56,459 bases of DNA from an uncultured Verrucomicrobiota bacterium (GTDB lineage Bacteria; Verrucomicrobiota; Verrucomicrobiia; Limisphaerales; UBA9464): assembly GCA_903910585.1 (NCBI GenBank), contig CAIWAH010000285.1, positions 1-56,459 of the forward strand, in the 5' to 3' direction. The position numbers and the translations under genes are program-made. The number at the start of each line of letters is the position of its first letter. Position 1 is the stretch's first letter. Below the pieces are notes generated by a model. That model saw only the letters and a list, made by a program, of their open reading frames with translations, ran no database searches and was not told where the DNA came from. Of this stretch, positions 37,973-47,269 are shown one piece after another.

Positions 37973-39199
37973 TTAGAACCGCGCTCCGACGGTCACGAAC
38001 AGCGCATGGCTGACGAACTCATAACGTCCGTCCGCGGTCTGGCCCGCGAGGGACGCGGCGCTGCCCACGACGGTCCGTTCCGGTCCCCAGCCGAACTGGT
38101 AGGCGACGTCGAAGTCGAAACGTTCGCCCCGGTGTCCCACGCCGACGCTCCAGAAGTGCCGGTTCAGGTCGGCGACGATCGGGTTGTAGTTGGCGTCCGG
38201 AACCGAGTTCTCGTTGAAGATGTAACCGCCACTGACGCTCCAGCCGTTGGCGAGGTATCGGGTCGCTCCGAACTCGTAGTAAAAGCTCGATTCCCAGTTG
38301 AGCACGATGGGGGCGTCCGGCAGCGGAGCCTGGTGGACCAGCACGGTGTTGAGCCGGTCCCAGCCGGTCCAGTCCACATTGAACTCAAGGTTCCAGTCCG
38401 GCGTCGGGCGGTAAGAGATGCCCGCCACCACGTTTTGCGGGAAATCCCATTCGGCGGAAGCGGGCGGCCGGGCGTTCACCGGCGCTGTCAGCTGCGTGTG
38501 ACCCTTGAAATCCACCGTGGTGGCGCTGCGGTAATTGAGTCCGACCTGGACCTGCTCGGTGATTTTCCACAGCAGCCCGGCATTGAAGCCGGCGGCCCAG
38601 CCATGGCCCTCGAAGCTGAACACGTCGCCAAACCCCGGCAGCGGCGTGGCGAAGCCCTGGCGCAGGTCCGTGTCCGCGAAGTTCGCCGTCGGCCCGGCGG
38701 CGAGGCTGAGTCCGGGAAGGACTTCCCACGCGACGACCGGATTGATCGTCAGGTAGGTCAGCCGGCCACGGAGACCCAGGGTGCGAAAGCCGGTGTTGTC
38801 CGGCCATTCGTTGCTGAGCCCGAACGGGGAGTAGATGCCCAGTCCAAACGCCACGGAACGGCCGTCCGGCTTCACCGTGTAGAAGAACTGCGGGATGGCG
38901 TGCAGGTCGTGGAGATTGTCGAACTCCTGACCGGCCGGCGACGTGAAGTTCGAGTCGGTCTTGATGCCATACACGCCGGCCCGGAACTGCTGTCCGTCAA
39001 GCTGGGTGATGCCTGCCGGGTTGTAGAAGATCGCCGAGGGGTTGTCGGCGGTGGCGGCGAAGGCCTCGCCGCGGGCGGTTGCAAACGCGTCCTGATCGGG
39101 CAACCGGAAGCCGGTGGCGCCCGCGGGTCCGGCCAGGACCGCGAGGGTGGCCAACGCAAACAGTCGTCGATTTGAGACGGAGTGGGGGGAGTATTTCAT
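37973..39199 (-). CDS. FadL-type outer-membrane long-chain fatty acid transporter
   Basis: This 408-residue outer-membrane barrel has a signal peptide (LFALATLAVLAGPAGA). After cleavage the sequence GFRLPDQDAFATARGEAFAATADNPSAIFYNPAGI matches the FadL/TodX family N-terminus with NPA near the hatch. Alternating strands end in aromatic residues (GWSVSGGYIFNENSVPD, FDFDVAYQFGWG) and the last is HALFVTVGARF with a terminal Phe. ATG at 39199 begins the signal; a longer frame is not supported. FadL proteins import long-chain fatty acids and can admit other lipophilic molecules. It lies directly upstream of the methyltransferase/kinase operon on the same strand, so it may carry the same lipid. Confidence 0.85.
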   Translation of the reverse strand: MKYSPHSVSNRRLFALATLAVLAGPAGATGFRLPDQDAFATARGEAFAATADNPSAIFYNPAGITQLDGQQFRAGVYGIKTDSNFTSPAGQEFDNLHDLHAIPQFFYTVKPDGRSVAFGLGIYSPFGLSNEWPDNTGFRTLGLRGRLTYLTINPVVAWEVLPGLSLAAGPTANFADTDLRQGFATPLPGFGDVFSFEGHGWAAGFNAGLLWKITEQVQVGLNYRSATTVDFKGHTQLTAPVNARPPASAEWDFPQNVVAGISYRPTPDWNLEFNVDWTGWDRLNTVLVHQAPLPDAPIVLNWESSFYYEFGATRYLANGWSVSGGYIFNENSVPDANYNPIVADLNRHFWSVGVGHRGERFDFDVAYQFGWGPERTVVGSAASLAGQTADGRYEFVSHALFVTVGARF

Positions 39200-39413
39200 G
39201 TTGGTTGGAAAAAGGAGAGGCAGCCGGCAGGCGCCGGAATGCAGTAGCCGCAGCGGGTTTGGGTTGGGCGGACAGGCAAACCCCGTCCATTGGGAAGGCC
39301 CGACATTGCGCCGGAGGCTGGCCCCGGACCGGGGGGCGGTGCAATCCCGTTTCGCGTCCGGGCACGCGGTCGAAACCATTGGGGGCCAGCGGCACTGGAG
39401 TGAAACGGCATGA

Positions 39414-40241
39414 TCATGGTCGCCGGTTCATCTCCGCGGCCCGACGGAAGAACTTCGTGACTCCGATGGTCCGATTGAACCATTCGCCGAATCGGGGCGA
39501 AAGGGCGGAGAGCGCCAATATCGGCCGGACCGGGAAGCGGTTGACGATGATTTCCGGACAATCGTTGCGGATGGCCCGCAGCACCGCCCGGCACACCCGT
39601 TCGGGCGGGCAGGCTCCCAGCAGCATCGGCGCCGAATTGCCGGTCGTTTCCTTGAGCCGCGTGTAGATGCCCGCCTCGATGAAGCCCGGGGTCACCACCG
39701 ACGCACTCACGCCGCTCCCGTGATAGCTGGCGCGCAGGGACTGGGTGAAGCCCACGAGCGCAGCCTTGGTCGCCGAGTAGGGTTCCTGGAAACCCGGCCC
39801 GGCTTTCCCCGCCAGCGAGGAGATGTTCACGATGTGGCCCGAGCCGCGCTGGAGCAGATGGGGCAGCAATTGCCAGGTCAGCAGCATGGGTGCCTCAAGA
39901 TTCACCGCGAGCACCTCGGCGATCTGCGAGGAGGTGAGTTCGTGATACGCCCATGAGTATTCCACGCCGGCGTTGTTGATCAGCAGGTCCACTCCGCCGA
40001 AGGTGCGCAGTGCGTGCTCGATGACGCGGGATCGCTCCTTCTGGTCCCGCAGGTCCGCGACCAGGACTTCGGCCCGGACCGTTTCCCGGGCGGCGGTCGC
40101 CTGCACCTTGGGCAGCTCCACGCCGGGGAAGGCCACCAGCAGCAGGTTGATGCGCTCGGTGGCGAGCGCATGGACCAGGTGGGAGCCGAGTCCGCCGCTG
40201 GCTCCGGTCAGGATCGCCGTTCTGCCCGCTAGATTTTTCAT
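39414..40241 (-). CDS. short-chain dehydrogenase/reductase
   Basis: This 275-residue NAD(P)-dependent SDR has TGASGGLG, NNAGVEYSW, the Ser of NISSLAGKAG and YSATK with catalytic Tyr and Lys. The C-terminal extension (FPVRPILALSALSPRFGEWFNRTIG) is hydrophobic and is seen in membrane-associated lipid-modifying SDRs. ATG at 40241 directly precedes the Rossmann fold. It sits 214 bases upstream of the FadL gene on the same strand. A 3-oxoacyl reductase role in making a 3-hydroxy fatty acid is possible, but it is inference. Confidence 0.82.
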   Translation of the reverse strand: MKNLAGRTAILTGASGGLGSHLVHALATERINLLLVAFPGVELPKVQATAARETVRAEVLVADLRDQKERSRVIEHALRTFGGVDLLINNAGVEYSWAYHELTSSQIAEVLAVNLEAPMLLTWQLLPHLLQRGSGHIVNISSLAGKAGPGFQEPYSATKAALVGFTQSLRASYHGSGVSASVVTPGFIEAGIYTRLKETTGNSAPMLLGACPPERVCRAVLRAIRNDCPEIIVNRFPVRPILALSALSPRFGEWFNRTIGVTKFFRRAAEMNRRP

Positions 40242-40440
40242 GACGCCAAGGGGGGCGATGCTTCCCCCCAAGGCGTTCGCCGGCCGCTAGATGGGGGCGG
40301 TCGTGGTCGGATGGGAAGAAAATTTACATGCAGGCGAGCCGGTGATGCGCCTTTGGGCGGGATTCCCAAGTGGCTTCCCGAAATCGGGCAATGATTGCTT
40401 GCGGGAATTCCGCGCCGCCGGCCTGCTTTCGACTCCTCCG

Positions 40441-40976
40441 ATGAAGACCCTCAAAAAGCCCTGCTGGCGCTGGCGATCCTGGTGGCCGCGCTGGCCGTGA
40501 TCGGCCTGTTTCTCCCGGCGACCTACCACGTCGAACGCACCGTGACGATCCAGGCGTCCCCCGACCGGATTTATCCCTACATTTCCGCCTTTCGCCGCTG
40601 GCCGGAGTGGATTGCGTGGACGACCAACAAGTATCCGGACATGGCGGTGAAGTTTGGGGAGACCGATACCGGCGTCGGTGCCGGTTACTCGTGGACCGGC
40701 AAGTCCAGCGGCAACGGCGCGATCCGCTTTACCGCACTCGAGCCGGGGAAATCCATCGGCTACCATCTGGATTTCGAGCAGGGCAAATACCTGTCGGAGG
40801 GCGTGATCACGCTCGTCGCCGAGGGCGGCGCGACCAAGGCCACCTGGACCAATGGCGGAAATTTGGGAAACAACCCGTTCAGCCGCTGGTTCGGCCTGCT
40901 CATGGACAGCATGATGGGGCCGGATTTCGAGGCCGGATTGCAGAATCTCAAAGTCCGCGTTGAGGCCGCAAAGTAG
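40441..40976 (+). CDS. SRPBCC (START-like) protein with apparent frameshift near its start
   Basis: The main frame encodes a membrane-anchored START-fold protein: a helix (LLALAILVAALAVIGLFL), then VERTVTIQASPDRIYPYISAF, the RRWPEWIAWT start of the ligand-binding fold, and a closing amphipathic helix. A natural start, ATG at 40441 reading MKTLKK, lies in another frame: after the A run at 40453-40457 one additional base, or a -1 shift on AAA-AAG, would join it to GCC (40458). As given, that ATG frame meets a stop after 19 codons. Usable starts in the long frame are TTG 40395 or internal GTGs. It may be a sequencing error, a decayed gene or slippage. Confidence 0.6.
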
Positions 40977-40979
40977 GCT

Positions 40980-41909
40980 TCAGGGCAGGGGCGTTGAACG
41001 GGCCGCGGTGACGAGGTGATACCAGTCCGCGTGGCTCAGGCTGAAGTCCGCGGCCGCCCGCCGGATGTGCTCGGGGTTGACCGAACCCACCACGGGCTGG
41101 ATGCCCGCCGGATGCCGCAGCAGCCAGGCGAGGGCCAGGGATTCCCGGGACGTCCCGAGTTGGCCGGCCAGCCGGTCCAGCATCTCGATTACTCGCGCGG
41201 GGTCGTAGCTGCGCTGGCCGGGCAGGAGGCCATGGACATGGGAGGCCAGGAGGCCGCCCGCCAAGGGACTCCAAGCCATGGGCGTGATTTGCTCGGCTAG
41301 GCATTGGTCCAGGGTCCCGTCCTCCAGTGCGGCCAGTTGGAGCAGGCTGATTTCGACCTGATTCACGACGAGCGGCAGCGGGCAAATCCGTTGCAGGGCC
41401 GTTACTTGGCTGACGCGGAAGTTGCTGACCCCGAATTCGCGCACTTTTCCGGCATCCCGCAGTTGCACAAACGCGCCGGCGACCTCGTGGGGATTCATCA
41501 GGTAATCCGGTCGGTGCAGCATGAGGACATCAAGGAATTCCGTGCCCAGGCGCCGCAGGGATCCATCCACGCTGTTGACGATGTGCTCCGCGCTGAAGTC
41601 ATAGCGCACTGGGGCGCCGGCCGGTTCGCCGGCGCGGCGGATGCCGCATTTGCTGGCGATCAAGACCCGCTCCCGCAGGCCCGGCGCCGCCCGTAGCGCT
41701 TCGCCAAAAATCTCCTCGCAACGCCCGCCGCCGTAGATGTCGGCGAGATCGAACAGGGTGAAGCCCGCGTCTGCCGCCGCCAACACGGCCCGGATACCGG
41801 TCGCACTGGTCGGCTCCGGCGGCTGTCCCTCGGAGCCGGCCAGTCGCCAGCAACCGTAGGCGAGGCGGGAGGCAATCAGCGAACTGCGACCAAGGCGAAG
41901 CGTCTTCAT
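40980..41909 (-). CDS. aldo/keto reductase
   Basis: This 309-residue NADPH-dependent reductase of the YdhF-like branch (COG4989-type) has AYGCWRLAG, GFTLFDLADIYGGG with the Asp of the catalytic set, the Tyr within DIYG, the catalytic-pocket HRPDYLMNPHEVA, and the cofactor-binding end QPVVGSVNPEHI. The length suits the family. The ATG at 41909 starts MKTLRLGRSSL; 54 residues of upstream frame have no family support. It converges on the SRPBCC gene, with three bases between stops. The substrate is unknown. Confidence 0.9.
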   Translation of the reverse strand: MKTLRLGRSSLIASRLAYGCWRLAGSEGQPPEPTSATGIRAVLAAADAGFTLFDLADIYGGGRCEEIFGEALRAAPGLRERVLIASKCGIRRAGEPAGAPVRYDFSAEHIVNSVDGSLRRLGTEFLDVLMLHRPDYLMNPHEVAGAFVQLRDAGKVREFGVSNFRVSQVTALQRICPLPLVVNQVEISLLQLAALEDGTLDQCLAEQITPMAWSPLAGGLLASHVHGLLPGQRSYDPARVIEMLDRLAGQLGTSRESLALAWLLRHPAGIQPVVGSVNPEHIRRAAADFSLSHADWYHLVTAARSTPLP

Positions 41910-42010
41910 GTGGCGCCCGAAAATGTCCGCCGAAATGCCACGGCGGAAGCCCGAATCTCGACGATCAATGGTGCTCGTCGGTTCGGCGTCGGTGAGTCTA
42001 AGGTGGGGGA

Positions 42011-42733
42011 GTGTTGAACCGGTGGTCATTCCCATTGCTGGTCGCGCTGACCCTGGTCGCGGGCCGGTCATTGGTCGCCAAACCGCCCGAGACCCGGCAG
42101 GAGGTCCAGCGGCACGGCGTGCTCTTCGAGGAATGGATACGCGCCACGTTCTTCGGCGGCTACCGGCCCGCCGATTACACCCAGCGGTGGGACATCCCGG
42201 CGGACGTGAACACCAACCACGGCGGCGTTCCGGTGAACCCGAAGGCCGCGAAATTTGGCACGCCGGTGGATCTCGGCGACGCGCTGCGGCAATTCGACAT
42301 TGCGGAGCCGTTCCTGCTGATCGTCGGTTTCTGGAAGCAGGACGGGGCCGTGAAGCGCTTCGTGAACGTGCAGGCGGTCCAGGTCGAACCGGACCAATGG
42401 CGCCGGCTTTGGGGAACAGTTTCCCGGGCCGATCTCGAGCGACTCGACGCGGTGATCAAGGATCCGGCATCGGACGTTCTGGCCGCGCGCAAGGCCGCTC
42501 AGGCGCTCAAGCGGCAATCGCCCTTTCGCGACGCGGTGATGCAGGTGAATCCGAAGATCGACGCCCACCAGCGCCGGCTGCAATGCAGTCTGCGATTTGC
42601 AGATTTCTTCGCCCACTTGGCCCCGAACGCCTCCCGTGACGCGACAGCCCAACCCGAGTTGTTTGGTGTCGCCGTGCCGACGGGGCTGGCCTCCCCGCCG
42701 CGCTCCTTCAGATCTGCGAAGTCGAACCCGTGA
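42011..42733 (+). CDS. exported protein of unknown function
   Basis: I do not recognise this 240-residue protein. It starts with GTG and a signal peptide (WSFPLLVALTLVAGRSLVA). The mature part has a run of acidic and aromatic residues (GVLFEEWIRATFFGGYRP, YTQRWDIPADVNTNHGG, GTPVDLGDALRQFDI, FLLIVGFWKQ, RLQCSLRFADFFAHL). The spacing of D, E and K around beta-like strands recalls PD-(D/E)XK nucleases, but this is a weak impression and no fold is shown. Its tail is Pro/Ser/Arg rich. It is followed by a 155-base gap before guaA. Confidence 0.6.
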   Translation: MLNRWSFPLLVALTLVAGRSLVAKPPETRQEVQRHGVLFEEWIRATFFGGYRPADYTQRWDIPADVNTNHGGVPVNPKAAKFGTPVDLGDALRQFDIAEPFLLIVGFWKQDGAVKRFVNVQAVQVEPDQWRRLWGTVSRADLERLDAVIKDPASDVLAARKAAQALKRQSPFRDAVMQVNPKIDAHQRRLQCSLRFADFFAHLAPNASRDATAQPELFGVAVPTGLASPPRSFRSAKSNP

Positions 42734-42888
42734 TCGCAACCCGGCCGTGAGCAGACGGCGTTTTGGCGCCTGATGGTTGGAGAGCTGTGGAAGGGCCCGG
42801 TTGAATTGGGCAGTGCGGGCCTGCGCCAAAAAATCGCTCGCCAACACTGGCCGGCTGGCCCGATAACCTGCGCTTTGAACTTGCCCGC

Positions 42889-44430
42889 ATGAACGAGCAG
42901 ATCGTCATCCTCGATTTCGGTTCCCAATACACCCAGGTCATCGCCCGCCGCATCCGCGAGTGCAGCGTGTATTCGACCATCGTCCGGTTCGACACGCCCG
43001 CCGCGGAATTGGCGAAGCTCGCCCCCAAGGGAATCATCCTGTCGGGCGGTCCGAGTTCCGTTTACGCCAAGGACGCGCCGTTGCCGGACAAGGCGATCTT
43101 CAAGCTCGGCGTGCCGATCCTCGGCATTTGCTATGGCGTGCAGGTCTTCGCCCAGTTCCTCGGCGGCCGGGTGGAGAAGGGGACCAAGCGCGAATACGGC
43201 AAGGGCACCCTCACCGTGGCCGACCCGGCCTGCGCGCTGTTTGAGGGGCTGCCGGACAAGTTGCAGGTCTGGAACAGCCACGGCGACAAGCTGACCCGGC
43301 TGCCCAAGGGCTTCTCCGTCGTCGGCACGACCGAGAACTCCGACTACGCCGCCATTGAGGATCCGCACCGCCGGTTCTTCGGCATCCAGTTCCATCCCGA
43401 GGTGGCCCATTCCCCGCGCGGCAAGGAAGTGCTGGCCAACTTCGTCCACGGTGTCTGCGGCTGCGGCAAGGGCTGGACGATGCGGAATTACGTCGAGCAG
43501 GCCGTTGAGGAGATCCGCGCCCAGGTGGGCACCGAGCGGGTCATTCTTGGCCTCTCGGGCGGCGTGGATTCCAGCGTGGCGGCGGCCCTGATTCACAAGG
43601 CGATCGGCGACCAGTTGACCTGCATTTTCGTCAACAACGGCCTGCTGCGGGCGCGCGAGGCGGAGGTGGTGCAGGAGGTCTTCGGCCGCAACTTCAAGGT
43701 GAAGCTTCAATACGAGGACGCCACCCCGCTGTTCCTGCGGAAGCTCAAGGGCGTTACCGACCCGGAGAAGAAGCGCAAGGTCATCGGCAAGACCTTCATC
43801 GACGTCTTTCAGACGGCCACCAAACGGGCCGGGAAGGCGAAGTTCCTCGCCCAGGGCACGCTGTATCCGGACGTGATCGAATCCGTGCCCATCGCCGGCA
43901 ATCCGGCGGCCATGATCAAATCGCACCACAACGTGGGCGGCCTGCCGAAGAACATGAAGTTCAAGCTCGTCGAGCCGCTGCGCTGCCTGTTCAAGGACGA
44001 GGTCCGGCAACTCGGACTCGAACTGGGTCTGCCCAAGGAGATTGTCTTCCGCCAGCCGTTCCCGGGTCCAGGATTGGGCGTGCGGGTGCTGGGCGAGGTG
44101 ACCAAGGCCAAGTGCGACCTCCTGCGGGCGGCCGACGCCATCGTGGTCGAAGAGATGAAGGCGGCCGACCTTTACTACAAGACGTGGCAGACCTTTGCGG
44201 TGCTGTTGCCGGTCCGCAGCGTGGGTGTGCAGGGCGACGAACGCACCTACGACTACACCGTGGCCATCCGGGCGGTGGAGTCCCAGGACGGCATGACCGC
44301 CGACTGGGTTCGGGTTCCCTACGACTTGCTGGAGAAGATCTCCACCCGCATCACCAACGAGGTTCGCGGCATCAACCGCGTGGTTCTTGACCTGACCAGC
44401 AAGCCGCCCGGCACGATTGAGTGGGAGTGA
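42889..44430 (+). CDS. guaA: GMP synthase (glutamine-hydrolysing)
   Basis: This 513-residue enzyme makes GMP from XMP, ATP and glutamine. The class I amidotransferase domain (1-200) has Cys in GICYGVQ and the His-Glu in QFHPEVAHS. The ATP pyrophosphatase loop SGGVDSS lies near residue 222. The dimerisation domain ends KPPGTIEWE, the standard C-terminus. ATG at 42889 opens [16 protein letters not shown]. It is preceded by a 155-base gap and is a single gene here; the downstream TPR gene begins 51 bases later. Confidence 0.98.
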   Translation: MNEQIVILDFGSQYTQVIARRIRECSVYSTIVRFDTPAAELAKLAPKGIILSGGPSSVYAKDAPLPDKAIFKLGVPILGICYGVQVFAQFLGGRVEKGTKREYGKGTLTVADPACALFEGLPDKLQVWNSHGDKLTRLPKGFSVVGTTENSDYAAIEDPHRRFFGIQFHPEVAHSPRGKEVLANFVHGVCGCGKGWTMRNYVEQAVEEIRAQVGTERVILGLSGGVDSSVAAALIHKAIGDQLTCIFVNNGLLRAREAEVVQEVFGRNFKVKLQYEDATPLFLRKLKGVTDPEKKRKVIGKTFIDVFQTATKRAGKAKFLAQGTLYPDVIESVPIAGNPAAMIKSHHNVGGLPKNMKFKLVEPLRCLFKDEVRQLGLELGLPKEIVFRQPFPGPGLGVRVLGEVTKAKCDLLRAADAIVVEEMKAADLYYKTWQTFAVLLPVRSVGVQGDERTYDYTVAIRAVESQDGMTADWVRVPYDLLEKISTRITNEVRGINRVVLDLTSKPPGTIEWE

Positions 44431-44481
44431 GCTGGCTGCGTCGACGCTTGAGCGTGGCCTGAAGTTGGCTAGGCTCGGTCA

Positions 44482-46200
44482 GTGCAGAATCCGTTCTCCC
44501 ATGGTGGTTTCCGGGACCGCTCACGGCCTTTCATCGTCGTGGTGCTGGTGCTGGCCGGGCTGCTGGTGGTCGGTGCCTTCTTTGCCAAACCGGTATGGCG
44601 TGGTTTCAAGGACCGGCGGGCGCTGAAGTTTGTCGCGGCAGCCCGCGCCGCCATTACGTCCGATGATTTTTCAGTCTCGGTCGCACAATTGCGCGCGGCG
44701 CACGCCCTGAGTCCGTTTCATCCGGAAGTGCTGCGGGCGACCGGGGAACATTTTTCCCGTCTGTCACGGGCCGAGGGACTGGTCTATTGGCGTCAGCTGG
44801 CGGATTCGGGGCAGATGTCGGACCCAGACCGGTTTGCCTTTGTGCGCCTGGCGATTGATTGCTCAGATTTCGAGTCTGCCCGCATGGCGGTGATCCCGTT
44901 GGGGACGACCCGGCCCAAAGATCCGGATGCACTCCGGCTGTTGGCCGAGGTTTATATGGGCTTTGACCAACTTGAGCTTGCAGCCAGCACACTGCGGGAA
45001 GCCATCGACGTGGCGCCTTTTCGGTCCGACCTCCAAGTGGTCCTCAGCCGCATTGAACTCGCGGGCGCTGACACCCGATTGCATTCCGCCGCCAAGGGGC
45101 GTCTGTGGCAGGACGTCGCGCTCGGCGGCACGAACCAGACCGAAGCCGCCTCCGCGCTGCTCCAATCCGCGGCCCTGTCGCCGACCGACCTGCGGCTGTT
45201 GGATTCGCTGATCCGGCCGGCGCCCGAGGCCGCCTTCGAGCAGCGTCTGCTACAGTTGCTGGTCCGCTTGCGCCTTCCCGGAGCGGACCGCGAACGTTTG
45301 ATCGCCGGCTTTCGCCAGGCGACCGGTCTCCGCGAGGAATCCGCCCACTTTCAGCAGCTGCTGACCAGCCTGACCGTCGCGAAGGAATTCGCTGCCGTTA
45401 CCAACCTTCTCCCCCTCACCACCGTGGAGAAACAGCGCGACTTGTATCCTTTCCGGCTGGAAGCGTTGGCAGGTCTGCGCGACGGGGTGGAATTGCAGAC
45501 GACGCTGAAATTGCTGGGTGAACGGGTTGGTCCGGCGCAGGCGTCCATCTACGAGGCGATGGCGGCTTCGTTTGCTGGGCGAACCAACGAGTCGAAGGCA
45601 CGCTGGCAGAATTCTGTCTCACGCAATGCCTCCAACCCGGCCGTGTTGAAGATCGTGGCCGAGCGCGCCGAGCAGGAGGGAATGCGGGAAGCGGCAGTGC
45701 AGGCGTGGGAAGGGCTGCTCCTGCAGCCCGAATACGCGGTCCGGGCCGCGCGGCAGGTCATACGGCTCAGCCAGGATTCCACCGACGCCCGGCCGGCGAT
45801 AAAGGCTTACGCACAGTTGGTGCGGCTTTTCCCGGGAAACCGGGAACCCCAGTTGCAGTTGAGCTTCTTGCGGTTGCTTTACGGAATCGAAACGGAGGCG
45901 GCCAAGGCGGTGCTGGCGGAGCCGGTCCAAGAAGGGAAGCTGAGGGCTATCTTCGCGGCGGCCGCAGGATTGGCAGCCCTGCGCGAAGACCGGCTGGAAG
46001 CCGCCGCCGCGCACCTGGACTCCGGGGACATCGATTGGCGCCACGCGCCGCGCCCGTGGCGGATTGTCCGCGCAGCGGCCCTGGCAAAATCAGGTCAATA
46101 CTCCGAGGCAAGGAAAACCGTGGCGGGAATCCTGCCGGAAGAGCTGTCTCCGCCGGAGTTGACGCTGGCCGGCGAACTAATGAAAAAAGCCGACCGGTGA
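44482..46200 (+). CDS. TPR-like membrane-anchored protein
   Basis: This 572-residue protein has one N-terminal transmembrane helix (IVVVLVLAGLLVVGAFF) followed by helical hairpin repeats of TPR type: ALRLLAEVYMGFDQLELAASTLREAIDVAP and many degenerate units through to the end. The long soluble part is probably periplasmic and may serve in protein interaction. The start is GTG at 44482. No catalytic motif is seen. Its 3' end contains a leftward terminator serving the convergent PEP-CTERM gene. Confidence 0.75.
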   Translation: MQNPFSHGGFRDRSRPFIVVVLVLAGLLVVGAFFAKPVWRGFKDRRALKFVAAARAAITSDDFSVSVAQLRAAHALSPFHPEVLRATGEHFSRLSRAEGLVYWRQLADSGQMSDPDRFAFVRLAIDCSDFESARMAVIPLGTTRPKDPDALRLLAEVYMGFDQLELAASTLREAIDVAPFRSDLQVVLSRIELAGADTRLHSAAKGRLWQDVALGGTNQTEAASALLQSAALSPTDLRLLDSLIRPAPEAAFEQRLLQLLVRLRLPGADRERLIAGFRQATGLREESAHFQQLLTSLTVAKEFAAVTNLLPLTTVEKQRDLYPFRLEALAGLRDGVELQTTLKLLGERVGPAQASIYEAMAASFAGRTNESKARWQNSVSRNASNPAVLKIVAERAEQEGMREAAVQAWEGLLLQPEYAVRAARQVIRLSQDSTDARPAIKAYAQLVRLFPGNREPQLQLSFLRLLYGIETEAAKAVLAEPVQEGKLRAIFAAAAGLAALREDRLEAAAAHLDSGDIDWRHAPRPWRIVRAAALAKSGQYSEARKTVAGILPEELSPPELTLAGELMKKADR

Positions 46201-46209
46201 GATCGGCTT
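46183..46209 (-). terminator. intrinsic terminator of the PEP-CTERM gene, overlapping the TPR gene end
   Basis: AAGCCGA (46187-46193) pairs with TCGGCTT (46203-46209) across nine bases. On the minus strand the hairpin is followed by a T6 run (complement of A at 46183-46188). It lies 33 bases beyond the leftward PEP-CTERM stop and within the last codons of the rightward TPR gene. Confidence 0.75.
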
Positions 46210-46241
46210 ACTCATGGGAACCAAGACCAATTTTAAGTCAA

Positions 46242-47090
46242 TTAGCGACGGGTCCGTCGATAGCCTGCGAAAACCGCAACTCCCAAGAACGCGCCTGCCG
46301 CCCATGTCGTTGCTTCGGGCACAGCGACGACGACGTCATCAATAGCAAATCCGTGGTCAGCACCGCCGGTATTCGGGATTGTCCAGCGGAGCATGATAAA
46401 ATTGTTTGCCGTGGTGATGAGGTTATTACCCGTGATGACAAAATTCTTTGTGGAAAAGTTGCCCGTCGCATTCCCATCCTCAGCGCTGGAGGACCCGTCA
46501 CCGGTGTATTGGTAGGCGAGCTGGGTGACTGGATTCCAAGTTACCGAGCCACTGTTAATCGCGATAGATGAATTCGATACAGCATACTCAAATGTCATCG
46601 TGGTGGTTTCGTTTTGCGAATCTTGCCAAACTTCGCCCCGGTAAATGACCTGCAGCTGATTGAGGGATATGGAACCTGTGTATTGTAACTGGAGGCCGAC
46701 GTAGTAAGCCCCCGTGCCGTTATTAGGGAATGCCCCCAAAGCCCTGTCGGTTCCTGTGCCAGTGCCGAAACTGTATAGTCCTGCAGTGTTGGACCCTGCT
46801 GAAGCAGTAAGAGAAGTGGGAGTTGTGGCGGATGTGACGGCCCATGCATACCATCCGGCAGTGGAAGCTGGACTGGCTCCGGCAGAAAGGCCGCTGTGAT
46901 TGTTGTTAACCCAAGGGGCGGTTCCCGTATTAGCCAAGCCGTTGAAATTCTGCGAATACGCCAATCCGGCAGTATTGCTGAACGAAACCTGCCCGAAAGC
47001 GGTGGTAAGACCGACTGGTCCTAAAACAGCGAGGACAGCACTTCCCCAAAGCGCTGTCTTCCGATTGAAATTTGCTCCCTCCCTTTTCAC
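46242..47090 (-). CDS. PEP-CTERM sorting-domain protein
   Basis: This 282-residue surface protein is rich in Ser, Thr, Asn and Gly. A signal sequence (ALWGSAVLAVLGPVGLTTAFG) is followed by a beta-sandwich-like domain with ADHGFAIDDVVVAVPE. The C-terminus has VPEATTWAAGAFLGVAVFA and the basic GYRRTRR, the PEP-CTERM motif, helix and charged tail recognised by exosortase. The start is GTG; a strong GGGAGG just inside the frame is notable, but no start codon follows it closely. The gene is visibly richer in A/T than its neighbours. Exosortase itself is not in the window. Confidence 0.85.
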   Translation of the reverse strand: MKREGANFNRKTALWGSAVLAVLGPVGLTTAFGQVSFSNTAGLAYSQNFNGLANTGTAPWVNNNHSGLSAGASPASTAGWYAWAVTSATTPTSLTASAGSNTAGLYSFGTGTGTDRALGAFPNNGTGAYYVGLQLQYTGSISLNQLQVIYRGEVWQDSQNETTTMTFEYAVSNSSIAINSGSVTWNPVTQLAYQYTGDGSSSAEDGNATGNFSTKNFVITGNNLITTANNFIMLRWTIPNTGGADHGFAIDDVVVAVPEATTWAAGAFLGVAVFAGYRRTRR

Positions 47091-47269
47091 GAGGGATAGC
47101 TACCGGATCCTTGCGGGGGCTGCAAGGCTAGATTTTCCTTCGTGTGTAAGCGATGGCATATTTAGGCATGGAGGGCGACGGCATTCGATTGCACTGAGAA
47201 GAGTAGGCTTGGAATACCGTCGCTTCGAAGATTGTGCAGCAGTGGCTTTAATCAGGCCGGTGTCATTGA

